Part shown: piece by piece, positions 34,754 through 44,086 of the stretch
How the letters are laid out: each line of letters starts with the position of its first letter
How positions within the stretch are numbered: position 1 is the stretch's first letter
NCBI GenBank assembly: GCA_026129685.1
Contig: JAHCHO010000004.1
Span: 248,001 to 312,000, forward strand
DNA from: Fimbriimonadaceae bacterium
Lineage (GTDB): Bacteria; Armatimonadota; Fimbriimonadia; Fimbriimonadales; Fimbriimonadaceae
Direction: 5' to 3'
DNA length: 64,000 bases
The notes under the pieces: model-generated
What the model saw: the letters and a program-made list of their open reading frames with translations, nothing else
Told to the model about the DNA's origin: nothing
Databases searched by the model: none
Program-made: the position numbers and the translations under genes

Positions 34754-37389
34754 TCTGCGGACCCTCGCCACGGCATCGCGAAGCGGAACTCCCCGGAATC
34801 CATGGACACCACGCGACGACCGTCCGGGTCGCGGAGCGCTTCGGCGGTTGGCACCCGGTCGATGTCCTCCGGGTCGGTGGAAGGAAGGGTCAGAAGCGCG
34901 GTCGCGTTGGGTGGCACGCGACCCTCGATCGTGAGTCGATCGCCTTCGATGCGCCAACCGGCCCGCGCGGTCCCGTACGGGGTTTCGAGCGTCGCCTCCG
35001 CATGCGTGATGCCGTGGCCGGGCTTCGGGCGCAGACGGAGACGCTTGTAGCCGGGAAACTCCGGATCGAGTCCTAACCCGGCGACCGTCTCCACCATCCA
35101 CGTGCCGATCGCGCCGTAGGCATAGTGGTTGAACGAATTCATGCCCGCGTCGCCGAAGCCGTGCTCGTGGGTGTAGCTGTTCCATCGCTCCCACACCGTC
35201 GTCGCCCCTTGCAGCACGGGGTACAGCCAACTGGGATAGGTTTCCTGAAGCAGGAGGCGGAAGGCGACGTCCTCCCGACCGAAACGGGTCAGAACGGGAT
35301 TGAGGAACGGGGTCCCGACGAATCCGGTCGACAGGTGCCAACCCCGTTCTGCGATGTCGTCCACGAGGTGCCGCAGCGCGATCGGGCGGAGTTCCTCCGG
35401 CAGCAGGTCGAAACCTAGCGCCAACAGATACCCCGTCTGGGTATTCCCGACAACCCGGCCCCCGGCGCTGGTCCACTCGTGCCGAAACGTCCTGACGGCG
35501 GCGGCGTGAACCTCCCGGTACTTGGCGACGATGTCGTCGCGTCCCAATACGGACGCGGCGCGCGCGACGAGGTCCGCGGTGTGGGCGTAGTAGGCGCCCG
35601 CGATCAGCTTCGTCGGGGTCGGCGCCCGTCCCGGGTTCGGGGCATCGATCGCGAGCCAGTCTCCGAAGCCGGTGTGTTGCGGGACCCCCTTCTCGTCGCA
35701 GTGTCGGGTCTGCCAGTCCACCCACGCGGCCATGGCGTCGAGGTTGTCTTCTAAGATGCGGCGGTCGCCGTAGCGCTCGTAGATCGTCCACGGCACGATG
35801 ACCCCCGCATCGGCCCAGGCGGCGGAGGCGTTCCAGTTACGGTCCAACGTCGGAGCGAAGTGGGGGAACGCGCCGTCCTCCTGGGCGTCACGCATGTCCG
35901 TCATCCACTTTTCGAAGAACGCCTCAACATCGCGGTTAAGGCAGGCCGTCGAGACGAACACCTGGGCGTCGCCCGTCCATCCGAGCCGTTCGTCGCGTTG
36001 CGGGCAGTCCGTTGGGACCTCCAGGAAGTTGCTCCGGAGTCCCCACTCGATACAGCCCTGCAACCGGTTGACGAGTTCGCTGGAGCAGGAGAACGAGCCG
36101 GACTTCTCCAGGTCGGTGTGCAACACGACGCCCGTCACGTCGTCGCAGGAGGGTGGTTCGACCAACCCGGTGACCTCAAGGTAGCGGAAGCCGTGGAAGG
36201 TGAAACGCGGTTCGAAGGTCTCGTCGCCCGTGCCCGCGCACACGTACTCGTCCGTCGCTCGGGCGCTCCGGAGGTTGGCGGTGTAGAGGGTGCCGTCTTT
36301 CTCCAACATTTCCGCGTGCCGCAAGCGCACCGTCGTTCCCCTTGGCGCGTTGAGGCGAAGGCGCGCGCGCCCGGCGAAGTTCTGGCCAAAGTCGTAGACG
36401 AAGACGCCGGGAGCGGGCTCGGCCCGTGAGATCGGCGCGAGTTGCTCGGTTCGCCGGACCGCAGGACCCTGCTTGGGTACAAGAAGTGGCTTGTCGGCGT
36501 CGATCGGGCGAGCGGTGGCGGCGACCCAATCGGTCGCCTCGAACCCCGCTTCCGACCAGCCATGCGGCTCGAGGGTCGCGTCGTGGGTTTCGCCGTGGTA
36601 CAGGTCAGACTTGCGGATCGCCCCAAATCCGGTTCGCCAAGCTCCGTCCGTCACCACGCGGACGACGGCCCCCCGATCGTCCTCGACCTCCAGAATGGCG
36701 GCGAACTCCGGGAACTTGCCGTAGTGTTGGCGGTGGTTGGCAAAGCCAAGGTATCCGCAGTACCAGCCGTCGCCAACGATCGCGCCGATCGCGTTCGCTC
36801 CCTCGCGGACGAGGTCCGTGACGTCGTAGGTGACCGTCGGCACACGGGTGGCGTACTCGGTCCATCCCGGAACCAGAACGTCTTCGCCGACCCGCGTCCC
36901 GTTGATCTCGATCTCGAACGCCCCGAGGGCGGTCGCGAAGAGACGGGCGCGGCGCGGATGGCTTAGTAACGCGAACTCGCCCCGAAAGTAGGGCGCGGGT
37001 TGCGAGTCGTCGTCCGCCGCCGGCGGATTCGAAATCCAACTCGCTCCGGCCCAATCCCGATTGTGGAGGAGCCCGAGTTCGAATCGGGCGGGCGCCGACC
37101 AGCCGCTCTCCTCGCCGTCCTGATCCCAGACCTTGACGCGCCATTCGACGGCGGCGCGGCTCGCCAACGGAGCGCCACCCCACGGGACGTGGATCGAGGC
37201 GTCCGAATCCACCCGACCACTGTCCCATAGAGCGTGGCCATTGGGGTCGGCCGCCAGGATGCGGTACGCGGACTGGCGCGCCCCCTGCCGGTCGTCGTCC
37301 AACTTCCAGGAAAGGCGCGGGACGGCGGCGCCGAGGCCGAGCGGCTCGCGCATGGATTCGGTGCGAAGGTGAACGGGAGGGTTGGCCAT
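34750..37389 (-). CDS. GH78 alpha-L-rhamnosidase
   Basis: An 879-residue glycosidase. The N-terminal beta-sandwich (REPLGLGAAVPRLSWKLDDDRQGARQSAYRI) is diagnostic for family 78, followed by accessory domains (VLVPGWTEYATRVPTVTYDVT) and the (alpha/alpha)6 barrel with PTDCPQRDERLGWTGDAQVF, which holds the catalytic acidic residues. It releases terminal L-rhamnose from polysaccharides or glycosides. The ATG at 37389 begins homology. An in-frame ATG at 37455 or TTG at 37479 would add residues without an obvious signal peptide and overlap the divergent RAYT-like gene. Confidence 0.93.
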   Translation of the reverse strand: MANPPVHLRTESMREPLGLGAAVPRLSWKLDDDRQGARQSAYRILAADPNGHALWDSGRVDSDASIHVPWGGAPLASRAAVEWRVKVWDQDGEESGWSAPARFELGLLHNRDWAGASWISNPPAADDDSQPAPYFRGEFALLSHPRRARLFATALGAFEIEINGTRVGEDVLVPGWTEYATRVPTVTYDVTDLVREGANAIGAIVGDGWYCGYLGFANHRQHYGKFPEFAAILEVEDDRGAVVRVVTDGAWRTGFGAIRKSDLYHGETHDATLEPHGWSEAGFEATDWVAATARPIDADKPLLVPKQGPAVRRTEQLAPISRAEPAPGVFVYDFGQNFAGRARLRLNAPRGTTVRLRHAEMLEKDGTLYTANLRSARATDEYVCAGTGDETFEPRFTFHGFRYLEVTGLVEPPSCDDVTGVVLHTDLEKSGSFSCSSELVNRLQGCIEWGLRSNFLEVPTDCPQRDERLGWTGDAQVFVSTACLNRDVEAFFEKWMTDMRDAQEDGAFPHFAPTLDRNWNASAAWADAGVIVPWTIYERYGDRRILEDNLDAMAAWVDWQTRHCDEKGVPQHTGFGDWLAIDAPNPGRAPTPTKLIAGAYYAHTADLVARAASVLGRDDIVAKYREVHAAAVRTFRHEWTSAGGRVVGNTQTGYLLALGFDLLPEELRPIALRHLVDDIAERGWHLSTGFVGTPFLNPVLTRFGREDVAFRLLLQETYPSWLYPVLQGATTVWERWNSYTHEHGFGDAGMNSFNHYAYGAIGTWMVETVAGLGLDPEFPGYKRLRLRPKPGHGITHAEATLETPYGTARAGWRIEGDRLTIEGRVPPNATALLTLPSTDPEDIDRVPTAEALRDPDGRRVVSMDSGEFRFAMPWRGSAE

Positions 37390-37468
37390 GGGTCCGGTAT
37401 GAGGATTCCCGATCCGGTCGCGTTCCCCTGCCGAGGCCGGGACCGGCAAAGCCATAATCGCCGCGAAG

Positions 37469-37936
37469 ATGGCGTTCAAGAACTTCTCGATCTGGCGCGG
37501 GCGCCTTCCCCATTGGCGGGCGGACGACGTTCGATACTACGTCACCTTCCGGCATCGGCGTCCTCTTGAGCCCGCCGAACGACTGGTCCTGTTCAAGCGC
37601 CTGCTCGCGGCGGAGGGCCGAAAGTGGGACCTCAAGGTGCTCTGCGTCCTGCCCGAAGCGACCGAACTGATGTTCACCGTCCGCGAGGGACGCCAGGGTC
37701 GGCCCGTCGAGTTGTCCGCGATCGTCGAGACGGCCAAGCGAAAGGCGGGCCAGAAGATCGTGGACAACACGGGCGAGCGGTTCCCGCCCTTCTTTTCAGA
37801 AAGCTACGATCGCATCGTTCGGGACGACGCGGAGTTCGAGGAGCGTTGGCTGGCGATCGTCGAGTCGCCCGTCGCCGCCGAGTTGTGCGAGGATCCTGAG
37901 GACTGCGACACCCTCTACGTGCCGATTCGGGGCTAA
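37469..37936 (+). CDS. REP-associated tyrosine transposase-like protein without HUH histidines
   Basis: A 155-residue single-domain protein matching the Y1/RAYT family in its start (WRGRLPHWRADDVRYYVTFR) and end (SYDRIVRDDAEFEERWLAIVESPVAAEL, then EDPEDCDTLYVP). The catalytic HUH motif that normally reads MPNHVHLL is VLPEATELMF here. Both metal-binding histidines are gone, so it cannot be a normal single-strand transposase. No flanking repeats are seen. The intact open frame suggests a retained, domesticated role rather than decay. A CATAAT hexamer ends 10 nt before the ATG. Confidence 0.8.
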   Translation: MAFKNFSIWRGRLPHWRADDVRYYVTFRHRRPLEPAERLVLFKRLLAAEGRKWDLKVLCVLPEATELMFTVREGRQGRPVELSAIVETAKRKAGQKIVDNTGERFPPFFSESYDRIVRDDAEFEERWLAIVESPVAAELCEDPEDCDTLYVPIRG

Positions 37937-38006
37937 AGTAGGACGCGCGGACCCCACCGGGAACCGGGGAACACCCGGAATGGTCTTGCCGTATCAGGTT
38001 TGCATC

Positions 38007-38657
38007 ATGAAGAAGCTCTTTTTCGTCCCCATCCTCCTAATGGCGTCGTTCGTCGCCCACGCCGCCGACAAGGACGTGGAGGACCTCCTGACCAACATGC
38101 GTAGGGCTTACCAGGGCGTCAAGTCCGCCAAGTTCGTGATGGACGGCAAACTCACGACTCCGAACGGCAACCTCGAGGTCACCGTCGCGGGCAAGTTCAT
38201 GGCCCCGAACCTCCTCAAGGCGGAAGTCACGGTGTTCGGCCAGGCGTCCAACGTGGTGACCGACGGCGAGTCCATCAAGGCGTCGGCTCCCGGAATGGAC
38301 GCCCAGAAGCGCAAGTTCTCCTCCGAAGCCCTCAACCAGGCTCTGCCCGCCAATCTCGAACTCATCTGCTTCTACGACTGGAAGAAGCAGCTTTCGACCG
38401 AGAAGGGCAACAACATGGCCGACAGCAAACTCGCCATCAAGAAGGCGGTCGAGTGGAACGGTCGGAAGTGGCTCCTGCTCCAGGAATCGGCGCCGACGGT
38501 CGGCGTTTACGTGGAGTACTACGTGGACGAGGACACCTGGCTGATCAACCGCACCGTCGTCCAGGACCTTGAAACCAAGAAGCAGCAAGGCGACTACCGG
38601 ATCAAGTCCCTTGAGCTTGGAGCCAAGGTCGACAAGAAGGACTTCAAGATCGACTGA
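38007..38657 (+). CDS. LolA-like secreted protein
   Basis: A 216-residue protein with signal MKKLFFVPILLMASFVAHA and an ADKDVEDLLTNMRRAYQGVKSAKFVMDGKL start resembling the LolA/LolB outer-membrane lipoprotein carrier fold. It continues as alternating strands (LEVTVAGKFMAPNLLKAEVTVFG and VGVYVEYYVDEDTWLINRTVV), the half-barrel pattern. A lipoprotein chaperone or an outer-membrane lipoprotein-sorting relative is likely. The start ATG at 38007 leaves a correct signal peptide; the nine upstream in-frame codons are not needed. Confidence 0.75.
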   Translation: MKKLFFVPILLMASFVAHAADKDVEDLLTNMRRAYQGVKSAKFVMDGKLTTPNGNLEVTVAGKFMAPNLLKAEVTVFGQASNVVTDGESIKASAPGMDAQKRKFSSEALNQALPANLELICFYDWKKQLSTEKGNNMADSKLAIKKAVEWNGRKWLLLQESAPTVGVYVEYYVDEDTWLINRTVVQDLETKKQQGDYRIKSLELGAKVDKKDFKID

Positions 38658-38683
38658 CGACTTCGCCCCACGGGCATCCGATC

Positions 38684-38712
38684 GTCGCCGCGTTGGCTCG
38701 TCCGGCGGCGAC
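38684..38712 (+). terminator. candidate terminator after the LolA-like gene
   Basis: GTCGCCGC (38684-38691) and GCGGCGAC (38705-38712) form a perfect 8-bp stem with a 13-nt loop, 27 nt beyond the stop codon. No T run follows, so Rho-independent function is uncertain. Confidence 0.4.
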
Positions 38713-38773
38713 GCGGGCGTTTAGGACTCCCGCAGGAAGTGGGGAACGTCGTGGCGAACGTGTTGGCAGACTC

Positions 38774-40798
38774 ATGCTCAGCGTCGCCCTCGCCCTCGCC
38801 ATGACCACGCCCTCCGCTCCCCTGCCCAAACCCGACATGACCTGGTGGAAGGAGGCCCGCTTTGGCCTCTTCATCCACTGGGGACTTTACGCCGTTCCCG
38901 CCGGCAAGTGGGGCGACCAAACCGGCTACGGAGAGTGGATCCTCGATTCGGCCCACATTCCGGTCTCGACGTACGAGAGGTTCAAGGACCAATTCAACCC
39001 GACGAAATTCGACGCCAACGCTTGGATGGGCCTCGCGAAGGAGGCGGGCATGAAGTACGTCGTGATCACCACAAAGCACCACGACGGCTTCGCCCTCTTC
39101 GATAGCAAGGTGTCGGATTACGACATCATGGCGACGCCGTACAAGAAGGACGTCATGCGTCAGATCGCGGACGCGGCGCGCAAGAACGGACTCGTGCCCT
39201 GTTGGTACCACTCCATCATGGACTGGCACCACCCCGACTACCTGCCCCGGCGCGGGTGGGAGGACCGACCTGCGGAGGGTGCCAACTTCGATCGCTACGT
39301 CGCCTACCTCAAAGAGCAGGTCGAGGAACTGCTCACGAACTACGGCCCCATCGGCGTCATGTGGTTCGACGGCGAGTGGGAGAGCACCTGGATTCCCAAG
39401 TACGGCGCCGACCTCCTCCAACACTGCCGCCGCCTTTCGCCCAAGACCATCGTCAACAACCGCGTGAGTCAGGTCCGCGCGGGGATGGAGGACTCCGGCA
39501 ACGCGGGGGCCGAGAACCAATTCGCCGTCGGAGATTTCGGCACCCCTGAGCAGTACATCCCCCCCACCGGACTCCCCGGCCAGGACTGGGAGACCTGCAT
39601 GACGATCGGCGACCACTGGGGCTACAACGCCTACGAGACGAACTACAAGTCGGGCAAATCCCTTATCCGCAACCTCATCGACATCGTCAGCAAAGGCGGC
39701 AACTACCTGCTGAACGTGGGACCGCGCGCCGACGGGACCTTCCCTCCCCAATGCGTCGAGCGGCTGAAGGAGATCGGCGCGTGGATGAAGGTGAACTCCG
39801 ACTCGATCTACGGAACCGATGCCTCTCCGTTCGATGTGCTGCCCTGGGGACGCGTCACCCGCAAGAAGCATGGGGCGAACACCCAGTTGTTCCTCCATGT
39901 CTTCGACTGGCCGAGCGATGGCCGACTGGTCGTGCCGGGCGTCGGCAACACCCCGGCGGGCGCGACGATTCTCGGACAACGCACCCGGAACCTCCTTCCC
40001 GTGGTGCGCGAGGGCGCCAATCTCGTGATCAAGTTGCCCAAGTCGCCCGCCAACGACGTTTCGACGACGGTCCGACTGGAAGTGAAGGGCGATCCCATCG
40101 TGTACCGTGCTCCAAAGGTGTTGTCGCCGGGAGCGCTTCTGGTGGACTCGCTGCCGGTCACTCTCCTCGCGAGCAAGGGCGTCGACGTCCGGTACACGCT
40201 GGACGGCACCGAGCCATCCGCTCGATCTCCCCTCTACTCGGCTCCGCTGACGATCACGCGCTCGTGCACCCTCAAGGCGGTCGGGTTCCACGAGGGCAAG
40301 GCCGTTACGGAGACGGTGGTAACCAAGTTCGAAAAGGTCGTCCCGCGTCCTTCCGATCGGCCGGCGGAGGGCCTCGGCGAGGGCATCACGATGCGCGAGT
40401 ATGCGGGCAATTGGGATCGTTGCCCGGATTTCTCGACCTTGACCCCGCGTTTGACCGGGGTCGCCACGCAGGTGTCCTACCTTGTTGAGAAACCCGAGGA
40501 GTTCTTCGGCCGACGCTACGAGGGCTTCGTCCTGGTCCAGACGCCCGGGGTCTACGAGTTCTCGCTGACCTCGGACGACGGGTCGAAGCTGCTTCTCGGC
40601 GACAAGGTGCTGATCGACAACGACGGGTTGCATTCGGATGTCGCCAAGGTCGGCCGAATTGCCCTCGCCCCGGGCGCGCACCGCATCGTGCTCGACTACT
40701 TCAACAAGACGGGCGGCGCCGCCCTCCGGCTGACGTGGGCTAAGGCCGGGCACCGACATCGCCCGATCGCCGGGTCCGAGTTGGGTCGCCTTCCTTAG
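38774..40798 (+). CDS. GH29 alpha-L-fucosidase with chitobiase-C-like and PA14 domains
   Basis: A 674-residue secreted enzyme. The start is hydrophobic (MLSVALALAMTTPS). The GH29 barrel shows WWKEARFGLFIHWGLYAVPAGKW, TTKHHDGFALFDSK and IGVMWFDGEWE with nucleophile Asp199. After it come a short beta domain, a segment VRYTLDGTEPSARSPLYSAPL like the chitobiase/hexosaminidase C-terminal domain, and a PA14 lectin-like domain (FVLVQTPGVYEFSLTSDDGSKLLLG). It releases fucose from glycans, and the extra domains likely bind carbohydrate. The ATG at 38774 gives the natural N-terminus. Confidence 0.93.
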   Translation: MLSVALALAMTTPSAPLPKPDMTWWKEARFGLFIHWGLYAVPAGKWGDQTGYGEWILDSAHIPVSTYERFKDQFNPTKFDANAWMGLAKEAGMKYVVITTKHHDGFALFDSKVSDYDIMATPYKKDVMRQIADAARKNGLVPCWYHSIMDWHHPDYLPRRGWEDRPAEGANFDRYVAYLKEQVEELLTNYGPIGVMWFDGEWESTWIPKYGADLLQHCRRLSPKTIVNNRVSQVRAGMEDSGNAGAENQFAVGDFGTPEQYIPPTGLPGQDWETCMTIGDHWGYNAYETNYKSGKSLIRNLIDIVSKGGNYLLNVGPRADGTFPPQCVERLKEIGAWMKVNSDSIYGTDASPFDVLPWGRVTRKKHGANTQLFLHVFDWPSDGRLVVPGVGNTPAGATILGQRTRNLLPVVREGANLVIKLPKSPANDVSTTVRLEVKGDPIVYRAPKVLSPGALLVDSLPVTLLASKGVDVRYTLDGTEPSARSPLYSAPLTITRSCTLKAVGFHEGKAVTETVVTKFEKVVPRPSDRPAEGLGEGITMREYAGNWDRCPDFSTLTPRLTGVATQVSYLVEKPEEFFGRRYEGFVLVQTPGVYEFSLTSDDGSKLLLGDKVLIDNDGLHSDVAKVGRIALAPGAHRIVLDYFNKTGGAALRLTWAKAGHRHRPIAGSELGRLP

Positions 40799-40864
40799 CG
40801 AGTCCACGATGGCCCCGACCGGACGTTCGCATCCTCGGTGCCGGGGTAACATTGTCGTCGCCGA

Positions 40865-40940
40865 GGCGCCGTACCCAAGTGGCTAAGGGAAGGGTCTGCA
40901 AAACCCTCATTCAGCGGTTCGAATCCGCTCGGCGCCTCCA
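40865..40940 (+). tRNA. tRNA-Cys (anticodon GCA)
   Basis: All four stems fold. The acceptor is GGCGCCG with CGGCGCC, the D stem is CCC with GGG, the anticodon stem is AGGGT with ACCCT around loop CTGCAAA (anticodon GCA at 40898-40900), and the T stem is AGCGG with CCGCT and loop TTCGAAT. A 5-nt variable loop is present. The CCA end is encoded (40938-40940). Confidence 0.97.
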
Positions 40941-40989
40941 ACCGGCTTAGGACGCGTGCGGCCCGTCCCGTTCTCGGTACAGTAGCGCA

Positions 40990-41367
40990 ATGAGCCACCA
41001 GAACGGCAACGGACGACCCATCGATCCCGACGACGCCTTCGACCCGGACGCCCTGGCCGAACTCGACGTGCTGGACGATTTTGACGATCTGGACGACGCG
41101 GACGACCTGAGCTTCGAGGAAACCGAGGCTCTTCGCTTCGTCTACTCCCCCAACGTGCGCGACCACTTTGCGTCGGTCGCCCTCGCCGCGATCCTCGATA
41201 CCAACCGTCAGTCGCTGAACCTTCGCGAAGCGAAGCGGCACGCGGGCGAGTGGGCGGAGATCGCGTTCGCGATCGCCGACGCCATGCTGGCTCGTCGACG
41301 GCCGCCCGTCGACTTCCCCGAGGGCGACGACGCCCTTTGGGACGAGCCGCTGGCCGCTTCGGACTAG
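40990..41367 (+). CDS. acidic protein of unknown function
   Basis: A 125-residue protein. The N-terminal third is extremely acidic (DPDALAELDVLDDFDDLDDADD). The remainder is a helical, moderately basic region (FVYSPNVRDHFASVALAAILDTNRQSLNLREAKRHAGEWAEIAF) and an acidic tail. No family or signal peptide is recognised; it is not a Pup protein, as it lacks a GGQ or GGE end. TACAGT (40978-40983) ends 6 nt before the ATG. Its stop TAG lies in a CTAG shared with the htpX stop. Confidence 0.7.
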   Translation: MSHQNGNGRPIDPDDAFDPDALAELDVLDDFDDLDDADDLSFEETEALRFVYSPNVRDHFASVALAAILDTNRQSLNLREAKRHAGEWAEIAFAIADAMLARRRPPVDFPEGDDALWDEPLAASD

Positions 41368-42329
41368 TCCGGCATCGTGCCCGCGTTGATCGCCCGCCGC
41401 TCGTCGTCGGACAGCGCCCGGAATCGGCCCATCAGTCCTCGCAAGGCCGCCACCCGCTTCTCGATCGGCGGGTGGGTGCTGAACAGCGAGTCCGCGATCT
41501 GCATCGGGCGAAACGGATTGACGGTGTACATGTGCTCCGTCGCTCGGTTCCGCGCCTCGAGCTGTCCACCATCGTTGGCCAGTTTGAGCAGGGCGCTCGC
41601 GAGCCCGTCGGGGTACCGCGTCATTTCGGCGGCGGAGGCGTCGGCCAAATACTCCCGCTGGCGGCTGACCGCGAGCGTCAACAGCTTCGCGAACAGGGGG
41701 GCGAGGATCGCCAGCGCGATGCCCACGACCAGCAAGATCGCCTGCAACTGACCGGCGTCCTTGCTTCGCCGCCGACCACCGCCGTACCACAAGCTCCGCA
41801 TGAACACGTCGGCCAGCATCGGGATCAGCCCGGCGACGATCCCGATCGTGGTCATGAATCGGATGTCGTAGTTGCGGATGTGGGCGATCTCGTGGGCCAT
41901 CACTCCCTGCAGTTCGTCCCGGTCCAGTTTGTCGATCAACCCTCGGGTGAACACGACCACGCCGCTCGCCGGATCCCGTCCGGTGGCGAAGGCGTTTGGA
42001 GTCGGATCGTCGATCACGTAGACCTGGGGCATCGGGATGCCTGCGGCGATCGCCATCTCTTCAGCGACGTTGCGGAGCTTCCGGTCCTCGTCCGGGGTGG
42101 CCTCCCTCGCGTGGCTGATCGACAACATGATGCCCGGCCCGCCGCGCCACGCGACGAGCGCCACGATGAGGCCCAAGAGCAGGCACCCCACCCCGCCTTC
42201 GATCATGTACTCCGGCGCGTAGACGCCGACGAAGACGGTGCCGATGACCGCCAACAGCAACATGAGCAGACACCCGTAGAACAGGCTGAGCCGCTTGTTG
42301 CGTTGAATCTGTTGCTGTAGGCTGAGCAT
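41364..42329 (-). CDS. htpX: HtpX-type membrane zinc metalloprotease (M48)
   Basis: A 321-residue M48 peptidase. Two N-terminal membrane helices (about 16-36 and 44-61) are followed by the protease domain with HEIAH (146-150), then two more helices and the third zinc ligand in SRQREYLADASAAEMT. It degrades misfolded membrane proteins in the inner membrane. TAAGAT ends 9 nt before the ATG. It shares its stop sequence CTAG (41364-41367) with the acidic gene. Confidence 0.92.
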   Translation of the reverse strand: MLSLQQQIQRNKRLSLFYGCLLMLLLAVIGTVFVGVYAPEYMIEGGVGCLLLGLIVALVAWRGGPGIMLSISHAREATPDEDRKLRNVAEEMAIAAGIPMPQVYVIDDPTPNAFATGRDPASGVVVFTRGLIDKLDRDELQGVMAHEIAHIRNYDIRFMTTIGIVAGLIPMLADVFMRSLWYGGGRRRSKDAGQLQAILLVVGIALAILAPLFAKLLTLAVSRQREYLADASAAEMTRYPDGLASALLKLANDGGQLEARNRATEHMYTVNPFRPMQIADSLFSTHPPIEKRVAALRGLMGRFRALSDDERRAINAGTMPD

Positions 42330-42438
42330 TCCCGTCCGATCTTACGCGAACCCGTCAGTTCCGTTGCGCCAAAAGGGGACCCGTCCTGACTTTGGCGGTC
42401 CTTCCCGAGACGAAAACCGGAGCGAGGGCGTCCGTCGG

Positions 42439-43968
42439 CTAGGCGAATTTGGCGATGTTGGCCTCGAACATCTGGAAGAGCTTGGTCGCCTGGGCGTCGT
42501 ACGCCGCTTTGTCCGTCCATGTCGCGCGCGGACTCAGAATCTCCTTCGGGACGCCCGGACAGGTCGTCGGCACGTGGAGACCGAACACCGAATCCGTCTC
42601 AAACCGTACGTGGTCCAGCGCCCCGTCAAGGGCGGCCCGGATCAGCGCCCGCGTGTGCGCCAGCTTCATGCGGTGGCCGGTGCCGTACGCGCCGCCCGTC
42701 CAGCCCGTGTTGACGAGCCAAACCTTGGCCCCGTGCTCGGCGATCTTCGACCCGAGCATGTCCGCGTAGACGCGGGGGCGCAAAGGCAGGAACGGGGCGC
42801 CAAAGCAGGTGGAGAACGTGGCCTGCGGTTCGGTGACGCCGGCCTCCGTTCCCGCCACCTTGGCGGTGTAGCCGTTCAGGAAGTGGTACATAGCCTGCTC
42901 CGGAGTCAGCCGACTGATCGGAGGCAACACTCCGAACGCGTCCGCCGTCAGGAAGAACACGTTCTTTGGAATGCCTCCCACGCTCGGGATGACCGCGCCC
43001 TCGATGTGGTCCACGGGGTAGGCGCACCGGGTGTTCTCGGTATGCGAAGCGTCGTCGTAGTCGGGCGACCGATCCGGTCGCAGGACCACGTTCTCCAGGA
43101 CCGACCCGAACCGGATCGCGTTGTAGATCTGCGGCTCGCCGTCCCGGCTGAGCTTGATGCACTTGGCGTAGCACCCGCCCTCGAAGTTGAAAACGCCCGC
43201 GTCCGTCCATCCGTGCTCGTCGTCGCCGATCAGCGCGCGTTCCGGGTCGGCCGAGAGCGTGGTCTTGCCGGTACCGGAGAGCCCGAAGAACAGCGCCACG
43301 TCCCCCGAGTTGCCGATGTTGGCCGAGCAGTGCATGCTGAGGACGCCGGCGAGCGGCAACAGGTAGTTCAGAATCGTGAAGACGCTCTTCTTCATCTCGC
43401 CCGCATACTGGGTGCCAAGGATCAGCACTTCCCTCTCCGCGAAGTTGAGCGCGATCACCGCCTCGCTACGGGTGCCGTCGGTAGCGGGATCGGCGAGCAG
43501 GGAGCAGGCGTTCACGATCGTCCACTCCGGTTGGAAGGACTCGAGTTCAGCCGCCGACGGTCGAATCAGCAACTGCTTGACGAACAGGGCGTGCCACGCC
43601 TTCTCGACCACGAAGCGAACGCGAATCCGCTTCGCCGGGTCCGCTCCGCCAAAGGTGTCCACGACATAGGCGTCGCGCGTCCGATAGTGGTCGCGGGCCT
43701 TTTGCCGCAGCCTCGCGAACGCTTCGGGAGACATCGGCGCGTTGTTGTCCCACCAGACCTTGTCCTCGGACCCGGGTTCCCGCACCACGTACTTGTCCTT
43801 CGGGCTGCGCCCGGTATATCGGCCGGTTAAGGCCACCAAGGCGCCGTTCTCGGCCAAGACGCCCTCCTCGGCGCGGAGGGCGCGCTCGACGAGTTCGGGA
43901 ACGGCAAGATTGGGAAAGACCCGCGCGGCGACATGGTCGACGGGCTCGTTCGTCAAGGTCGAAGACAT
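42439..43968 (-). CDS. pckA: phosphoenolpyruvate carboxykinase (ATP)
   Basis: A 509-residue ATP-type PEPCK of gluconeogenesis, normal length. Typical motifs include GRYTGRSPKDKYVV, GTQYAGEMKKSVF, the P-loop GLSGTGKTTLSADP, LIGDDEHGW, and FEGGCYAKCIKL. The ATG at 43968 (MSSTLTNEP) is chosen because GGAG lies 6 nt upstream; ATG 43980 is an alternative. It converts oxaloacetate and ATP to phosphoenolpyruvate. It stands alone on the minus strand, divergent from phhB. Confidence 0.96.
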   Translation of the reverse strand: MSSTLTNEPVDHVAARVFPNLAVPELVERALRAEEGVLAENGALVALTGRYTGRSPKDKYVVREPGSEDKVWWDNNAPMSPEAFARLRQKARDHYRTRDAYVVDTFGGADPAKRIRVRFVVEKAWHALFVKQLLIRPSAAELESFQPEWTIVNACSLLADPATDGTRSEAVIALNFAEREVLILGTQYAGEMKKSVFTILNYLLPLAGVLSMHCSANIGNSGDVALFFGLSGTGKTTLSADPERALIGDDEHGWTDAGVFNFEGGCYAKCIKLSRDGEPQIYNAIRFGSVLENVVLRPDRSPDYDDASHTENTRCAYPVDHIEGAVIPSVGGIPKNVFFLTADAFGVLPPISRLTPEQAMYHFLNGYTAKVAGTEAGVTEPQATFSTCFGAPFLPLRPRVYADMLGSKIAEHGAKVWLVNTGWTGGAYGTGHRMKLAHTRALIRAALDGALDHVRFETDSVFGLHVPTTCPGVPKEILSPRATWTDKAAYDAQATKLFQMFEANIAKFA

Positions 43969-44046
43969 CTTTGGCTCCACCCCGGTCGACTCGTGCGAGG
44001 CATTGGCGGGACGTCGCGCGGCGACCCGAACCCGGGGAACGTGCGC

Positions 44047-44052
44047 TAGAAT
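44047..44052 (+). promoter_or_regulatory. -10 hexamer TAGAAT ahead of phhB
   Basis: TAGAAT ends 4 nt before an in-frame GTG (44057) and 34 nt before the ATG (44087). The spacing to the GTG is shorter than usual for leaderless starts in this window, while GAGGA near 44079-44083 supports the ATG. The message therefore probably has a leader of about 29 nt. Confidence 0.45.
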
Positions 44053-44086
44053 ACCCGTGTCGCCCCCGGCGCCCCTCGAGGAACCA

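Noticed and set aside
38594..40852. 752-residue minus-strand open frame
   Set aside because: Antisense to the fucosidase, which has catalytic motifs and domain architecture.
42367..42397. Possible terminator after pckA
   Set aside because: CGCCAAA and TTTGGCG could form a 7-bp stem, but with a loop of about 17 nt and no T run it is too weak to list.
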